From: Lotus japonicus
Lineage: Eukaryota > Streptophyta > Magnoliopsida > Fabales > Fabaceae
DNA: 64,000 bases
Assembly: GCF_012489685.1 (NCBI RefSeq)
Contig: NC_080045.1
Coordinates: 53,395,815-53,459,814, forward strand
Reading direction: 5' to 3'
Part shown: positions 9,793 through 22,300 of the stretch, piece after piece
Numbering within the stretch: position 1 is the first letter of the stretch
Layout of the letters: every line of letters begins with the position of its first letter
Program-made: the position numbers and the translations under genes
Notes under the pieces: generated by a model
Databases searched by the model: none
Told to the model about the DNA's origin: nothing
The model's input: the letters and a program-made list of their open reading frames with translations, nothing else

Positions 9793-12781
9793 GATTCTCC
9801 TTCAAGGTACTGTTGGTCCAGATGGTCTGTACACCTTTGAAGGCATGCACACTCCTTCACTCTCTAAGGAGTCCTCAGTTCCAGTTTCTGCTCCTTTGTC
9901 TCCAGTTGCTGTTTCTGCTCCAGTTTCTGCTTTATCTGCTGTTTTACCTAGTTCTGATGTTTCTAGGCCTAGTACTGAGTCTTCAATTCCTAGTTCTCCT
10001 ATTGTATGCCCAACCTCTTATGGTTTATGGCACTCAAGACTAGGACATCCTCATCATGAGGCTTTGCATTCAGCTCTCAATAGTTGTAATATTCCAGTAC
10101 CTAATAAAGCAAAATTTACAGTTTGTTCAGCTTGTTGTCTCTCTAAATCACATAAACTACCTTCTCATTCTTCTAGTACTGTTTATAATTCTCCTTTGGA
10201 ACTTGTGTTTGCTGATTTATGGGGACCAGCTTCCATTGAGTCCTCTTGTGGATTTTCATACTTTCTTACTTGTGTTGATGCCTATTCTCGCTTTACTTGG
10301 ATTTTTCCCATTAAGAAGAAGTCAGATACATGTTCTGTTTTCCTTCAGTTTCAAGCCATGGTTGAGTTAAAATTCAGTTTAAAACTTAAATCAGTTCAAA
10401 CTGATAATGGAACAGAGTTTAAGCCTTTAACACCCTATTTCACTAAGTTAGGGATTGTTCATAGGCTTACTTGTCCCTACACACATCATCAAAATGGTAG
10501 TGTAGAGCGCAAGCATCGCCATATAATTGAAACAGGTCTCTCATTGTTGGCCCATGCTCAATTGCCATATCAGTTTTGGGATCATGCTTTCCTTGCAGCT
10601 GTGTTTCTCATCAACAGATTGCCTACCTCCGTTTTGGGCAATGTTAGTCCTTACTTTAAGCTCTTCAAGGTGCAACCTGATTATAAGCTTCTCAAGGTCT
10701 TTGGCTGTGCTTGTTATCCACATCTCAGACCTTATACTCACTCCAAGTTGTCTTTGAGATCCAAGCTTTGTGTGTTTATTGGATACTCTTCTACACATCA
10801 GGGTTACAAGTGCATGGACAATGAAGGCAAGATATACATCTCCAAGGATGTCATTTTTGATGAGTTTACATACCCCTATCATGCACTGTTTAATCCTAAT
10901 GAGAGTGCAACTTCTGGACAAGGATTGTCTTCTGTTATTCCTCTCATACCTGCTGCTGCACACATTCAGCAACCTAATACTGCTGCTGCTATTTCTGAAC
11001 CTTCTCCTGAGCACAATGAAGACAGTGTTTCTTCTGTCCAGCAGCAGCCCATGCATTCTCCCTTGCCCTCAGCTTCTTCTGGTTCAGCAGCCCAAGGACA
11101 TCAGTCATCTACATCTTCTTCTGCTGGTTCTGTTCCTCAACCAGTTGGGAATGTTCACCCTATGCAGACAAGGGCCAAGTCTGGCATTGTCATGCCTAGA
11201 TTGTTCCCCACCTTGCTTCTTACTCAGGCAGAACCAACAACTACCAAACAGGCTCTTAAGGATCCCAAATGGCAAACTGCAATGCAGGCAGAATATGATG
11301 CTTTGATGGCTAATGGTACCTGGACTTTGGTCCCTTTTCCTAAGGATAGGAAGCCTATTGGATGCAAATGGGTATTTAGAATTAAAGAGAATGCAGATGG
11401 AACCATTAATAGGTATAAAGCTAGGCTTGTTGCCAAAGGATATCATCAAGTTAAAGGCTTTGACTATTCAGAAACATTTTCACCAGTGGTCAAACCTATT
11501 ACAATCAGACTTATTCTCACTTTGGCCATCACCAAGCAGTGGCATATTCATCAATTAGATGTGAATAATGCCTTTCTTAATGGAGCTCTCCAAGAGGAGG
11601 TTTATATGACTCAACCTACTGGTTTTCAGAATTCAGATACTACACTTGTGTGCAAGCTACACAAAGCTCTCTATGGCCTAAAACAGGCCCCTAGAGCATG
11701 GTTTGAGAGGTTAAAGTCAGCATTAGTTAAGTATGGGTTCACACCTAGCAAGTGTGATCCATCCTTGTTTACTTTTTACATAAAAGGTTCAGTCATCTAC
11801 ATTCTTGTTTATGTGGATGATATCATCATTACTGGCAACTCTCTACCTTTGGTACAGCAAGTAGTGCAGAATCTTGACTCTGAATTTTCTCTGAAGCAAC
11901 TGGGTCAGCTTGATTATTTTCTTGGGGTTCAGGTTCATCACTTGAAAGATAGGTCCTTGCTTTTGACTCAAACCAAGTACATACATGATTTACTTGAAAG
12001 AGCTGAAATGGGGGAAGCAAAGGGTATTTCTACTCCTATGATTGGTGGTGCCAAGTTGAGCAAGTATGGGTCTGATTATTTTGCAGATCCAACCTTGTAC
12101 AGGTCCATTGTTGGTGCCCTGCAGTATGCTACTCTCACAAGGCCAGAAATCAGTTTTGCTGTGAATAAAGTTTGCCAGTTTCTTAGCCAGCCCTTAGAAG
12201 ATCATTGGAAGGCTGTCAAACGTATTTTAAGGTACCTTAAGGGTACTATTCATCATGGTCTTCACCTCAAGCCTTGTTCCTTGTCCTCTACAGTTCCTCT
12301 TGTTGCATTTTGTGATGCTGATTGGGGTTCTGACCCTGATGACAGAAGGTCCACCTCAGGATCTTGTGTGTTTTTTGGTCCTAACTTAGTGTCTTGGAGT
12401 TCCAAAAAGCAAACCTTAGTTGCTAGGTCCAGTACTGAGGCTGAATACAGGAGCCTTGCCAATACTTCTGCTGAGTTACTTTGGATACAATCTTTGTTGC
12501 AAGAGCTCAAGGTCCCCTTTTCTCCTCCTAGAGTTTTCTGTGACAACATGGGGGCTGTTGCTTTAACACACAACCCTGTTCTGCACACCAGAACAAAGCA
12601 TATGGAGCTTGATATCTTTTTTGTCAGGGAAAAGGTGCTGAATGGCTCTCTCTTTGTTCACCATATTCCTTCTGAAGACCAGCTTGCCGATATTTTTACC
12701 AAGGCTCTTTCTCCAACCCGGTTTGAGCTTCTTCGTTCCAAACTCCATGTGGCTGAGAAAATCCTTCCCTCACCACCTTGA
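9767..12781 (+). CDS. Copia pol: integrase, reverse transcriptase, RNase H (open, protease missing)
   Basis: A long open frame in a different phase from gag. True copia sequence starts near 9793 (RILLQGTVGPDGLYTFEG), after the deletion; the listed ATG is only the first in frame. Integrase has a GAG-pre-type HSRLGHPHHEAL with CSACCLSKSHK, then an Asp in FADLWGPA, an Asp in QTDNGTEF and a Glu in NGSVERKHRH. RT has the YVDDIIITG motif. RNase H has FCDADWG, STEAEYR and HTRTKHMELD. The frame has no stops until TGA at 12779-12781. Without gag fusion and protease this copy cannot act alone, but pol itself is intact by reading. Confidence 0.88.
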   Translation: MFPLLATSRILLQGTVGPDGLYTFEGMHTPSLSKESSVPVSAPLSPVAVSAPVSALSAVLPSSDVSRPSTESSIPSSPIVCPTSYGLWHSRLGHPHHEALHSALNSCNIPVPNKAKFTVCSACCLSKSHKLPSHSSSTVYNSPLELVFADLWGPASIESSCGFSYFLTCVDAYSRFTWIFPIKKKSDTCSVFLQFQAMVELKFSLKLKSVQTDNGTEFKPLTPYFTKLGIVHRLTCPYTHHQNGSVERKHRHIIETGLSLLAHAQLPYQFWDHAFLAAVFLINRLPTSVLGNVSPYFKLFKVQPDYKLLKVFGCACYPHLRPYTHSKLSLRSKLCVFIGYSSTHQGYKCMDNEGKIYISKDVIFDEFTYPYHALFNPNESATSGQGLSSVIPLIPAAAHIQQPNTAAAISEPSPEHNEDSVSSVQQQPMHSPLPSASSGSAAQGHQSSTSSSAGSVPQPVGNVHPMQTRAKSGIVMPRLFPTLLLTQAEPTTTKQALKDPKWQTAMQAEYDALMANGTWTLVPFPKDRKPIGCKWVFRIKENADGTINRYKARLVAKGYHQVKGFDYSETFSPVVKPITIRLILTLAITKQWHIHQLDVNNAFLNGALQEEVYMTQPTGFQNSDTTLVCKLHKALYGLKQAPRAWFERLKSALVKYGFTPSKCDPSLFTFYIKGSVIYILVYVDDIIITGNSLPLVQQVVQNLDSEFSLKQLGQLDYFLGVQVHHLKDRSLLLTQTKYIHDLLERAEMGEAKGISTPMIGGAKLSKYGSDYFADPTLYRSIVGALQYATLTRPEISFAVNKVCQFLSQPLEDHWKAVKRILRYLKGTIHHGLHLKPCSLSSTVPLVAFCDADWGSDPDDRRSTSGSCVFFGPNLVSWSSKKQTLVARSSTEAEYRSLANTSAELLWIQSLLQELKVPFSPPRVFCDNMGAVALTHNPVLHTRTKHMELDIFFVREKVLNGSLFVHHIPSEDQLADIFTKALSPTRFELLRSKLHVAEKILPSPP

Positions 12782-12794
12782 GTTTGAGGGGGTC

Positions 12795-13061
12795 TATTAG
12801 AGTACACTATGTAACGTGTAAGAGAAGCTACTGTTAGTTAGCTTGCTGACTGTGTATGCAGTCAGTTATAGGGTTAGTTAGTGTTAGCTGTCATAGTTAG
12901 TTATGCTGAGCTGTCATAACAGCTGTCATAACAGAATCAGTTAGGATTGTTAGCTTGATTAACAAGCTAAGTGCTCTTCTATAAATACTGATGTAATCTC
13001 TTGAATCTGTAGCTTTTTACAAATCAATGTTAATCAGTTTTCTCATTTACAGTTTTCAACA
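12795..13061 (+). repeat. 3' LTR of the copia element
   Basis: The PPT TTTGAGGGGGTC is followed by TATTAGAGTACAC, and the LTR ends TTTTCAACA at 13061. The usual TG start reads TA here. It contains many GTTAG repeats and a tandem CTGTCATAACAG pair (about 12908-12932). CTATAAATA (about 12980) is a plausible TATA box for element transcription. The partner 5' LTR is absent. Confidence 0.75.
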
Positions 13062-15340
13062 GGGCGAGTGAAGATGGAATGTGAAGGAGGTTGTGGCGGT
13101 TGGGGTGGGCGAAGGAGGTAGACATGGGGAGAAATATTTGTTGGCGGCATAGTGAAGCTTCGATGGCGGTCTAATGACAAACAAGAGGGGGAGGATGTGG
13201 TCGTGTTATGGTGGCGGATAGTGGGAATGGCAGGAAATGAGGAAGAGATTGTTTTATGAGGAGAACAGAAGAAAATGTGGAAAAAATGGGGGATATCTAC
13301 ATTAATGATACAAATCCATCAATAGTGTATCAATAAGTCGTATATTCAATTAATTGCACCATACAATTCTACTTTTTGAAAAGGACCATACAATTCTACT
13401 AATTGTCGATGGTCAACTCACAATTATCGAGGATCTAGTCGTGTTAGTAATTTAAATGATTATTTTCACAAATTCTTAATGAGTAATGAAACATACATAC
13501 CTCACTTTCTCTTCTATCTTATTTTCACATATTTTTCTTCGTATCGCTTTGCATTTATTGTCACATCACAAATCATATAACTTATTTCTCTCTTTTTTAT
13601 TCTTCTTTACCTAAAGTGGAGGTGAAAATGGATTATCAACATAACTTTATTCATTTGGTTATTGTGTTAAATTTCGCCACTCTTACCTATTGTTTATTGT
13701 TTTATTTCGGATGTAACGTGTGGCGAAACATAGATTGATACTTTTAGGTAAGGAGACTCCTTGAGGATGTGAGTTTCTTTTCAATAATGATACGCCGACC
13801 ACCAACATTAAAGATACTTCATAAGTACCACATTTTCTTTTTGTCCTCATTTTCAAATTATATTTCATCATATATAACATTCATTATTTCTCTATTTTTT
13901 TCTCTTTTAGGATGTTTAGAGTTTCCTTTAGTGATGTATGTGTCATTATTGATTTCTTTATCATACAAAACCTATTGCAATTACTTGCGACAAGTTAGGT
14001 GCTCTAGTTGAAAATATCAAAGACACCAAAAGTGAAGTGATATAATGAAGTCTTGGACCTATTACATGACTGCTCCAGTCCAGCTAATCATGCTTTCAAC
14101 ATCTGTCTTACCCTGGCATATATTGTTTGCTTTCCTCTGTTTCATTCTGATTTGGATTTGAAACGTTTAATTTAATTTGTCTTCAACTTGAAGAATAAGT
14201 TAGCACAAACCTTTGTATTGAATGTTTGCATGCCGTAATAGCAATTAGTTTGGAACATGTTCAAACAGGGTCATATCATATCAACAACTTGTGTTCAATA
14301 TTAATTATTAGCAGCAATTGTAATTTCTTTTTCATGTGACATGGCTCCTAATTGTGGAATATGGAATCAATCACCACCCACTTGAGCCAAGATGCCGATC
14401 CCAAATGGTTTAGTTTGAATTTGTTATGACTAAGGAATATCAATCATATGATGACATTTTAGCATATTCTGAGTAACAAGTATCTAAAGTTGGATATTCT
14501 CTTCTAAACTAAAGGATATGCCTCGTGGTCTGCGGCTTATGTGCATAACTTTCTTCACTTCTCGTAATTTACCATATTACCCTTCATCATATAAAAATGA
14601 GTGATTTTGGCAGGTTCAATTCATCAGCAATGATACAAAAAAACACCAACACATGTATCATTTTAAGGATAATTCAGTTGTTCTTGCTCCTTACATCCAC
14701 CTGGGGCTACCAAATTTTTGACCTTTGTTCATTAACATCATCTTATGTAACAGTATCATTTAATAATGTGTCTTGTTACATAAATATTAAACGACAGCAC
14801 AAAAATTTCCCATATTTTTACGCCTTTAAACTCAACCTAAAAATTGCCTTTGTACTTATAATAATGATAATTTAATAGAGGATAAATCATATCTATTAGC
14901 TATTCCAAGTTTTAGCACATAATAAATATCATAGATTTAACATTCACTCAAATTAAAAAGTTACATAAATTTATCATATTAAAAGTTTGTATTTATTTCC
15001 ATTCATTGTAGTAATTTTTTTTACAAAAAGTTGGGATAAGTTCGGCTCCAGTCACAATTACGAATAAGGGCATGTCTTGGGATCGCAGGTCGCTTATAGA
15101 AGTACTCACAGATCGTCTAACAACAAAACTTTCACATCAATGGCAGAAATTCAACACACAACCTTACAAAGTCCAATGTTCTATCATTACCAATCGAGAT
15201 AATTGGTAAGGATATAACATTTCCCTTAGAAGTTGAGTGCTCAATTTCTTTTGCCGATGTGGGAGCAATGTTGTTAAACTATTTGTAAGTAAATTTATAA
15301 ACGATATGTGGTTCTAGAGACCGCCTCGTGGGTGATGGCC
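13062..15340. other. Intergenic, no gene recognised
   Basis: The first 200 bp are G-rich (GGCGG and GGAGG runs), then AT-rich. Short open frames here show no domain or codon pattern I trust. One short MITE-like copy lies near 13484-13632. Confidence 0.5.
13484..13632 (-). repeat. MITE-like repeat, family of four copies (copy 1)
   Basis: In reverse complement this resembles 32082-32239, 47617-47783 and 48146-48310. Shared features are an edge with CACCTCACTTC or its complement, an internal ATCACATATCAT-like run, and a purine-rich strand. The copy is diverged and its ends are approximate. Confidence 0.45.
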
Positions 15341-15349
15341 GGAGCTGAG

Positions 15350-16096
15350 GCTTCGTTTGGATTGGGGGAAGGGGATGGAGTGGAGCGGAAGGGAGAGAGG
15401 GGTTTGAAAGATCCATTGTTTGTGTAATTAAAAAAAGGATGGAATCAGATGGAAACCAATGGTATCAATTCCATTATGTTCCATTACTTTCCCCCACTTT
15501 TGCTCCCTCCCAATTTGGGAGGAATGGAATGGAGCAAAATAACTGATGTCTTGTAAAATTATAAAAATACTAATATACCCCTCATTAACCCACTCTCCCA
15601 CGTTGAAAATAACTCATTTCCCACGTTCTGCTATCTGCTACTTACCTGCTAAGTGTTTTTTGGCCTTTTTTTTTGTTATTTAGTTGTTCGCTCTCATTAT
15701 CTGTCTTGCTCTTCTATTTTATTTTTTTTTACATTAATTCATCTAAATCTTGTTTATTAATATTGGAGTATAAACAACCATAAGAAATGAACACCTAATG
15801 GTAAAATTGGGATGGTTCTAAGTAAGAAAATAAGGGTGTCACTATTTCTACTCAGAAAAAAGAAAAGATGAGTGAAGATATTTTTTTTGAAATAGAGCAA
15901 TTAATAGTTAATAGTTTTATAGTAAGGGTAATATAGGAAAAATAATAATAATAACTTGTACCACTCCGTCCATAACCCAAACAATAGAGTGGTAATTTTC
16001 CTCCGCTCCATCATAAAATACCCAAACAATGGAATAAGAAATTTACTCCGTTTCATTCCGCTCCGTTCCATTATGTTCCATCAATCCAAACATACC
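15350..16096. repeat. Long inverted-repeat MITE upstream of the PLD gene
   Basis: The left end reads CTTCGTTTGGATTGG and the right end CCAATCCAAACATACC-like in reverse. Both arms are rich in GGAATGGAGC or GCTCCGTTCC words, extending over 100 bp each. The layout suits a hAT- or foldback-type MITE. I could not settle the target duplication. It ends about 100 bp before a TATA box of the PLD gene. Confidence 0.6.
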
Positions 16097-16196
16097 CTGA
16101 AGTTACCGAAGTTTTTTTATAAAAAAATAAAAAATACTATCATGCTGAGTCCATGCGTAGAAGAAAACTGAAGAACTTGACACACAGTGCCAAAAC

Positions 16197-16204
16197 TATA
16201 AAAG
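16197..16204 (+). promoter_or_regulatory. Candidate TATA box of the PLD gene
   Basis: TATAAAAG lies about 152-159 bp upstream of the ATG at 16356, leaving a short GC-richer 5' UTR. This is a motif match only. Confidence 0.4.
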
Positions 16205-16355
16205 CCGCAAACTCCTCTCGTCGTTATTTTCATTTTCTTAAAAGCAAGTAACGTGTACTGAAAACTCGCGTACCAGAGCGAGTTCTTCTGATCCTCCTCC
16301 ACCATTCCGTACACGTTTCTCCGTCGACATTGATCACTGATTACTGTATATTCCG

Positions 16356-19300
16356 ATGTCGACTGAGCCGCTAATTCAACCGCCGGATGCGGTGGCGGCG
16401 TCCCGCCAATGCGGCGAACTGTGGCGGATTTTCGACGAGTTGCCCAAAGCCACCATCGTGTCAGTTTCTCGACCAGAGACTGGAGAAATTAGCCCAATTC
16501 TCCTTTCTTATACCATTGAATTGCAGTACAAACAGGTAAACACAGCAATTGTTTCCATTTTTCTTATCTTTGTGAATCAAATTTACCTGGTTATTGTTGG
16601 GTTCATCGAGTAAAAGTGAAGAAAATGTTAGAGTCTTGGAGGGTATTTTTTAATTTTATTTTTTAATTAAATTAGCTAGCTAAATGCTATTTGGTAAATT
16701 GGAGTGGGAAAAATGAATGAACTTCTGTGGTTTTGTTTTTATCAAGTGTTCTTTGGTGGTGGTTTAATTTATGTGGATAAACAGAAGATTGAAGAAGATT
16801 ATGTTTGCAAATTGTTAATTATTGATTATTTTGCCTATTCAAGTATGTTACACAATGCCTTTAGATATTATTTTAGTGTTAAATGCTAATACTAATTGAG
16901 GTTGCCATCAAAGAAAGGATGTGGATTTATTAATATCATTTTATAGCTTTCAATTTGTTTACACATTACTGGTTCAGGGTCCTTTTTACAATATTTCATG
17001 ACTCTTCTGAATGTGAATTGGTTAGACCACTTCATTAGTTGTGTCCTTTTGGCTAGACTTTAAGCCTTTGATGATGTGAATTATGATGCCAGGCGGCGCA
17101 GTTCCTATCCAACTAATGTCTTGGTAATGATTACATTTGTATTTAACAGTTCAAGTGGCGGCTACGGAAGAAAGCATCACAAGTTCTTTATCTGCAGTTC
17201 GCTTTGCGGAAACGTGCCTTGATTGAAGATCTTCATGGCAAGCAAGGGCAGGTTTAAATCTCTTTTCATGTTGCTCTGTTGTTATAAAGTGAACATACGA
17301 GTTTCCGATAGTTTTAGTTTCCTTTGTTATGCTTTATATGATTCAGTCTAACTTCTTGTTTATAACTGTTTCCTAAAGGTAAAAGAATGGCTTCAAAGCA
17401 TAGGAATAGTTGATCAAACTGTGATGGTGCAAGATGATGAGGAACCTGATGATGGAGCTGTACCTTTACATCATAAAGACAGTGTTAACAGCAGGTATTT
17501 TTTTTGTCACAGTAAAATAGAATTTTTTTATCTGATGCATTTTTAAACTTTCAACCCGCTTAAAATGTGCAGTGCTTAGATCAGGAAATTCATGATATAC
17601 ATGTGAGGGACTTCTTAGTTGTTGGCCCAAAGCTTCCATGATTAATTTGGGCACAGGGAATGGGATAGTTGATTCTTGAAAAGGTCATGAACCAAGGGCC
17701 AAAGGAATTGAATTCAGAATTGGAAAATGTTTTGGAGATGCCAAATCGGGTATCTACACCCAACATAGTACGAGAGAGAAAGAAAGAGAAGTGATAGATG
17801 CAATGTGATGGGAAGATAGAAATAGAGAGAAAATAGGGGTATATGTGAGGTCTCAATACTATTGGGGTGTTTAAAAATCAGGATTTTTCATGTTCCATGT
17901 CTTCATTGAGTTGAATACTACTACCCTTTCCTAAGCTTAAGTATTTCGAGAGTACATAGTTTATATTCTTTATTTTAATAAAAGATGCACTTAATTATAT
18001 TTCAAGCAGTAAGTTATACAGAATAAAGGCCCTTTTATATTTAGTAATATTTTAGGTCTTATACTCTTATTGCTGAACAGGCTTAAAGAAACGTAATAAT
18101 TTGTTTTTTATACAGATATGTCCCATCTGTTGCTGCTCTGTCAATAATTCGTCCATCATTAGGAGGTCAGCAGTCAATTGCTGAGAAAGCCAAAGTAGCA
18201 ATGCAGAGTTATTTGGATCTGTTTTTGGGAAACATGGATATTGTGAATTCTCAAGAGGTAAGGAATGAAGGGTTACAGTTGACAATTGATGGATTTGTTT
18301 AGATAATGGTTAGCAGACCTTCAAATCAGTGTAGAGGATGTTATAAAAAAAATTGGGTTATGAATCGCATTAGGTTCTGTATGATATCTAATAAGTGAAA
18401 CCAAAATTGTGAACTGGTTTCCCTGATAAAACTGTTTGCATTCAAAATTATGATGTTGAATCCATTTGTCTATCTAAATACCTTTCCCTACATTTAAAGA
18501 ATCCTTAGAACTTATGCATCATATATTACTACTATATGCAACTAAGGTGCTTTATACTATTACTTTTTAAGATACAAATATGTATGTATATGATTCTCCA
18601 TTATCATGCTTGTAATAAAACTTCTCCGAAGTTAATATAACTTATCCTCATGTATGGCTATGGATTATAGGTCTGCAAGTTTTTGGAGGTCTCCAAGCTA
18701 TCCTTTTTACAGGAGTATGGTCCAAAACTGAGAGAGGGATATGTAATGGTGAATCATTTGTCAAATATTTCGCAGGATTCAGATGTATCATGCTTTCCAT
18801 GTAATTGGTTTCGTTGTTGTGATAACAACTGGAAGAAGGTTTGTTCTGAATTTTTTTTTTCTGTGGTAACAATAGGTAGCTTAGTTTGTTTAGCTTCACA
18901 TTATTTTAATTTTTAAAGTTAAAACAGGCGTAGTTGTGAGCTCAAATCATCTAACCACATGGGCCCTTGGATTCAGTGCTTCCTTTTAACATGAACTTCA
19001 AAATTTTAACATGCCCAATACTTTCTCAATGATCCCTAGATATAGAATTTTGCGAACTCTATCTTTGAAGTTTGAAGTACTCATCTTTTTTTCACTTGTC
19101 TGGGTGGAATATAAGTCATCATTTTCCTGTGACATAAAGTTAATCCCTAACTTCAGTACGAACATTTGCAGTCCCATCTTCCACGTAACTATGTTTCAAG
19201 GCTGAATACTCCAATGCCAGGCATACAATGGTAGATACTATTAGTTCTAAAAGAATACTTAGTTGGCATATCTCTAGGATTCTCTTGGTAAAACCTGCCA

Positions 19301-22300
19301 TTATCCCAATGATATGCACTCTCCCTTCCAGGCATAGGAACTCAGAAATAGTATGCATATCATTTTTCCATAGTGGAACCATAAACTGTTATGTAATATG
19401 GAAAGAAGGGACGTGATCAATAGAAGAATTAATTTTACTTGGTCATATCTTGGGTTCACATTTTATAGTAATTTCCTGGATTTTATAGGCTATAAATGTC
19501 AACTTTGTGTTATTTCAAGCAATATTGCTCTATGGAGCTGAACAAACAGTTTTATAAATGTTTTGACCAATATATGAGATACTCTGTCAGTTTGCATGGA
19601 ATTAGTTGTGACCAATCAAGTTTAATTATAAAGATAGTACTTGTCATCTACCAACTATTATAAATGCTTGAACTATAGGTGAAGACACGTGAATGGTTTT
19701 ACATTATTTCTCTTAGTAATTTTTAAATGATTCAATAAAATGTTAAAAGTAATATCAGGAAACAAATGTAAAACATATAACACCTCTATAGCATTTCCAC
19801 TTTGTAGGTATATATAATCTCCTGAACTGGTATTTCTTTATTTCATGTAATCTTAGTTTTAATCTGCTCACAGGTATGGGCTGTATTGAAACCTGGGTTT
19901 TTGGCCTTGCTGGATGACCCCTTCAACAACAAACTACTGGATATAATCATGTTTGATGTCCTCCCATCCTCAACTGGAAATGGAGGGACCAAAATATATT
20001 TAGCTGAAACTAAAAAGGAACACAATCCTCTGCGTTACACATTTGAGGTGATCAGATTTGTCTCTTAGTGAGCCTTCTTGCACTTCAAAATTAAGAATGG
20101 TTAAATCCTGTATGAAGTATGAACTGTGTATATTTGTCGCAGTCAGTCAAAGCAACTAGATTGACCTGATGTTACAAAATATAAAAATCATGATGTGTAA
20201 CTAACTCTTTAAGATTTCCTGTTATCTCATTTATTTATCACCTGGATTTAGTTCTGATTTTTTGTTGGATAGAAATCTGAAGTGAATATTTTAGGTTCAA
20301 CATAAATAGTAACCCTTCAATGTCTAGAGTATAGACAATAAAATCCATGTATTTATGGTATGTTTGAGATGATAACCTCCAAGTTCATTAAAAAAATCAA
20401 TTATTATTCTTCTTTAACTAATATGATAATGGTCAAAACGATCAAAGATTTACCTTCTTGAGATGTACAATGTTCCCAGCTTTCTTTTTTAGTTTCTCAT
20501 TAACCATTAAAATCCATAGTCATCAAACTAATATAGCACAATTTATTGTCTATTGGTTTCAGAGAAGAGCAAATTATTAATGGTTGGAAATTGTTGATAG
20601 GTTACTAGTGGAAATAAGAGCATATGTTTGAGAACAACAAGCAGTGATAAAGTTAAAGCTTGGGTTACTGCAATAAATGAAGCTGGTCTAAGACCTCTGG
20701 AGGGTTGGTGTTATCCTCATCGCTTTGGTTCATTTTCTCCTGTAAGAGGTTTGGCTGAAGATGGAAGCCAAGCCCAGTGGTATGTAGATGGACAGGCAGC
20801 GTTTGAAGCAATTGCTTCTTCAATTCAAGATGCAAAGTCAGAGGTACTGTGTTCCATTAACAAAGAGTAAATTTAAGTTGTTCTTTTTGTCCTCGTCCAA
20901 TATTTTAATGATTAGACAATGGAAACTTGTTGCAGATCTTCATTACAGGATGGTGGCTATGTCCAGAGCTATATCTGCGACGGCCTTTTGATAGTTTTTC
21001 TACCTTTAGGTTAGACTCATTACTAGAAGAAAAAGCTAAGCAAGGGGTTCAGGTACAAATACTATTCACATTGCTAAGTCAGAAGCTTTTAAGTTTTATG
21101 CTTTATTAGATTAAATCACGTTGAAGACCATTATGCTTATATCATTAAATGAAAATACAGATTTATGTGCTGCTCTACAAGGAGGTTTCTTTAGCCTTGA
21201 AAATCAACAGCTCGTACAGTATGAGAAGACTGCTCAAAATTCATGAGAATGTGAGGGTATTGCGATATCCTGACCATTTCGCTTCTCGTGTGTATTTATG
21301 GTATGAACTATTTATCAAAAAATCAAGTGAGCATTAACTGTAGTAAAGGCTCTGGTGGACCTTATGCAAACTTATATGATGGAAGCTGCCTTTGTTTTTT
21401 ACAGGTCGCATCATGAAAAACTTGTAATAATTGATTACAAAATTTGCTATATTGGAGGGTTAGATTTATGCTTTGGACGATATGACACACCTGAGCATAA
21501 AGTAGGTGATTGCCCCTCTGTAATATGGCCTGGAAAGGACTATTACAATCCAAGGTATTCCTTTTTTCCTACTTTGATAATTAAATATAAAGGAACATTT
21601 TGCAAAACAGTCCACTGTATACTTTACAAAAAGAGAGGGAGAGAAAGAGAGAGGTGTATGCTCCTTAACATTTTATGGTCCATTGTGTTTGTCATGCATT
21701 CAGCATGTCTTATATTGTAATACATTTAGCCATACCATCACTGTTGTTGATCAGTGATGGAGTCCAAGATTTGGTTAGCCACTTGGTCTTTTTTATGATT
21801 TAGTCTATATATATGATTTCTGGAATTTTTGTTAATCGATAGAGAATCTGAACCAAATTCATGGGAAGACACCATGACAGATGAATTGGATCGCCAGAAA
21901 TATCCTCGCATGCCATGGCATGATGTCCATTGTGCTATTTGGGGACCTCCATGTCGTGACATTGCTCGGCACTTTATTCAACGGTGGAACCATGCTAAGG
22001 TATATACTAAAGAGAAGTGTTAGCAACATACTCTCTAACTTCCATCACACTATTTTTTATTGGTTGAAATTCATGTGGGACGCACTAAATTATTTGGGTC
22101 TCACTCCAATTTGGTGGAACCCGCGGGAATTTCAACTAAGAAGAAAGTGTGTCTAAAAGAGTGTATTATTAAGTGTGGTGTTGCTATCACTTATCATAAA
22201 CGAAATGATATTTTTTATCTTACATGCTTTTTTCATCATCCCCTCTTACTTGGTGAAGCATATCACAGAGAACTAAGGCTCCAAATGAACATGAAATTCC

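Larger units (their letters stand above)
7935..13061 (+). mobile_element. Rearranged Ty1/copia retrotransposon lacking its 5' LTR
   Basis: The right part is a normal copia order on the plus strand: leader, gag, protease remnant, integrase, RT, RNase H, PPT (about 12784-12794) and a 3' LTR (about 12795-13061). The left end has no LTR and no complete PBS. Instead there is a 314-bp inverted copy (7935-8248) of the element's own RNase H region (12222-12535). No 5-bp target duplication is found: the host bases are TTCGGG before and GGGCG after. The element is defective in several ways (see parts). Confidence 0.85.

Noticed and set aside
12262..12588. Minus-strand 108-codon frame, similar to plus frame at 7960-8208
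   Set aside because: Both are the antisense of the same RNase H segment; similarity is due to the inverted duplication.
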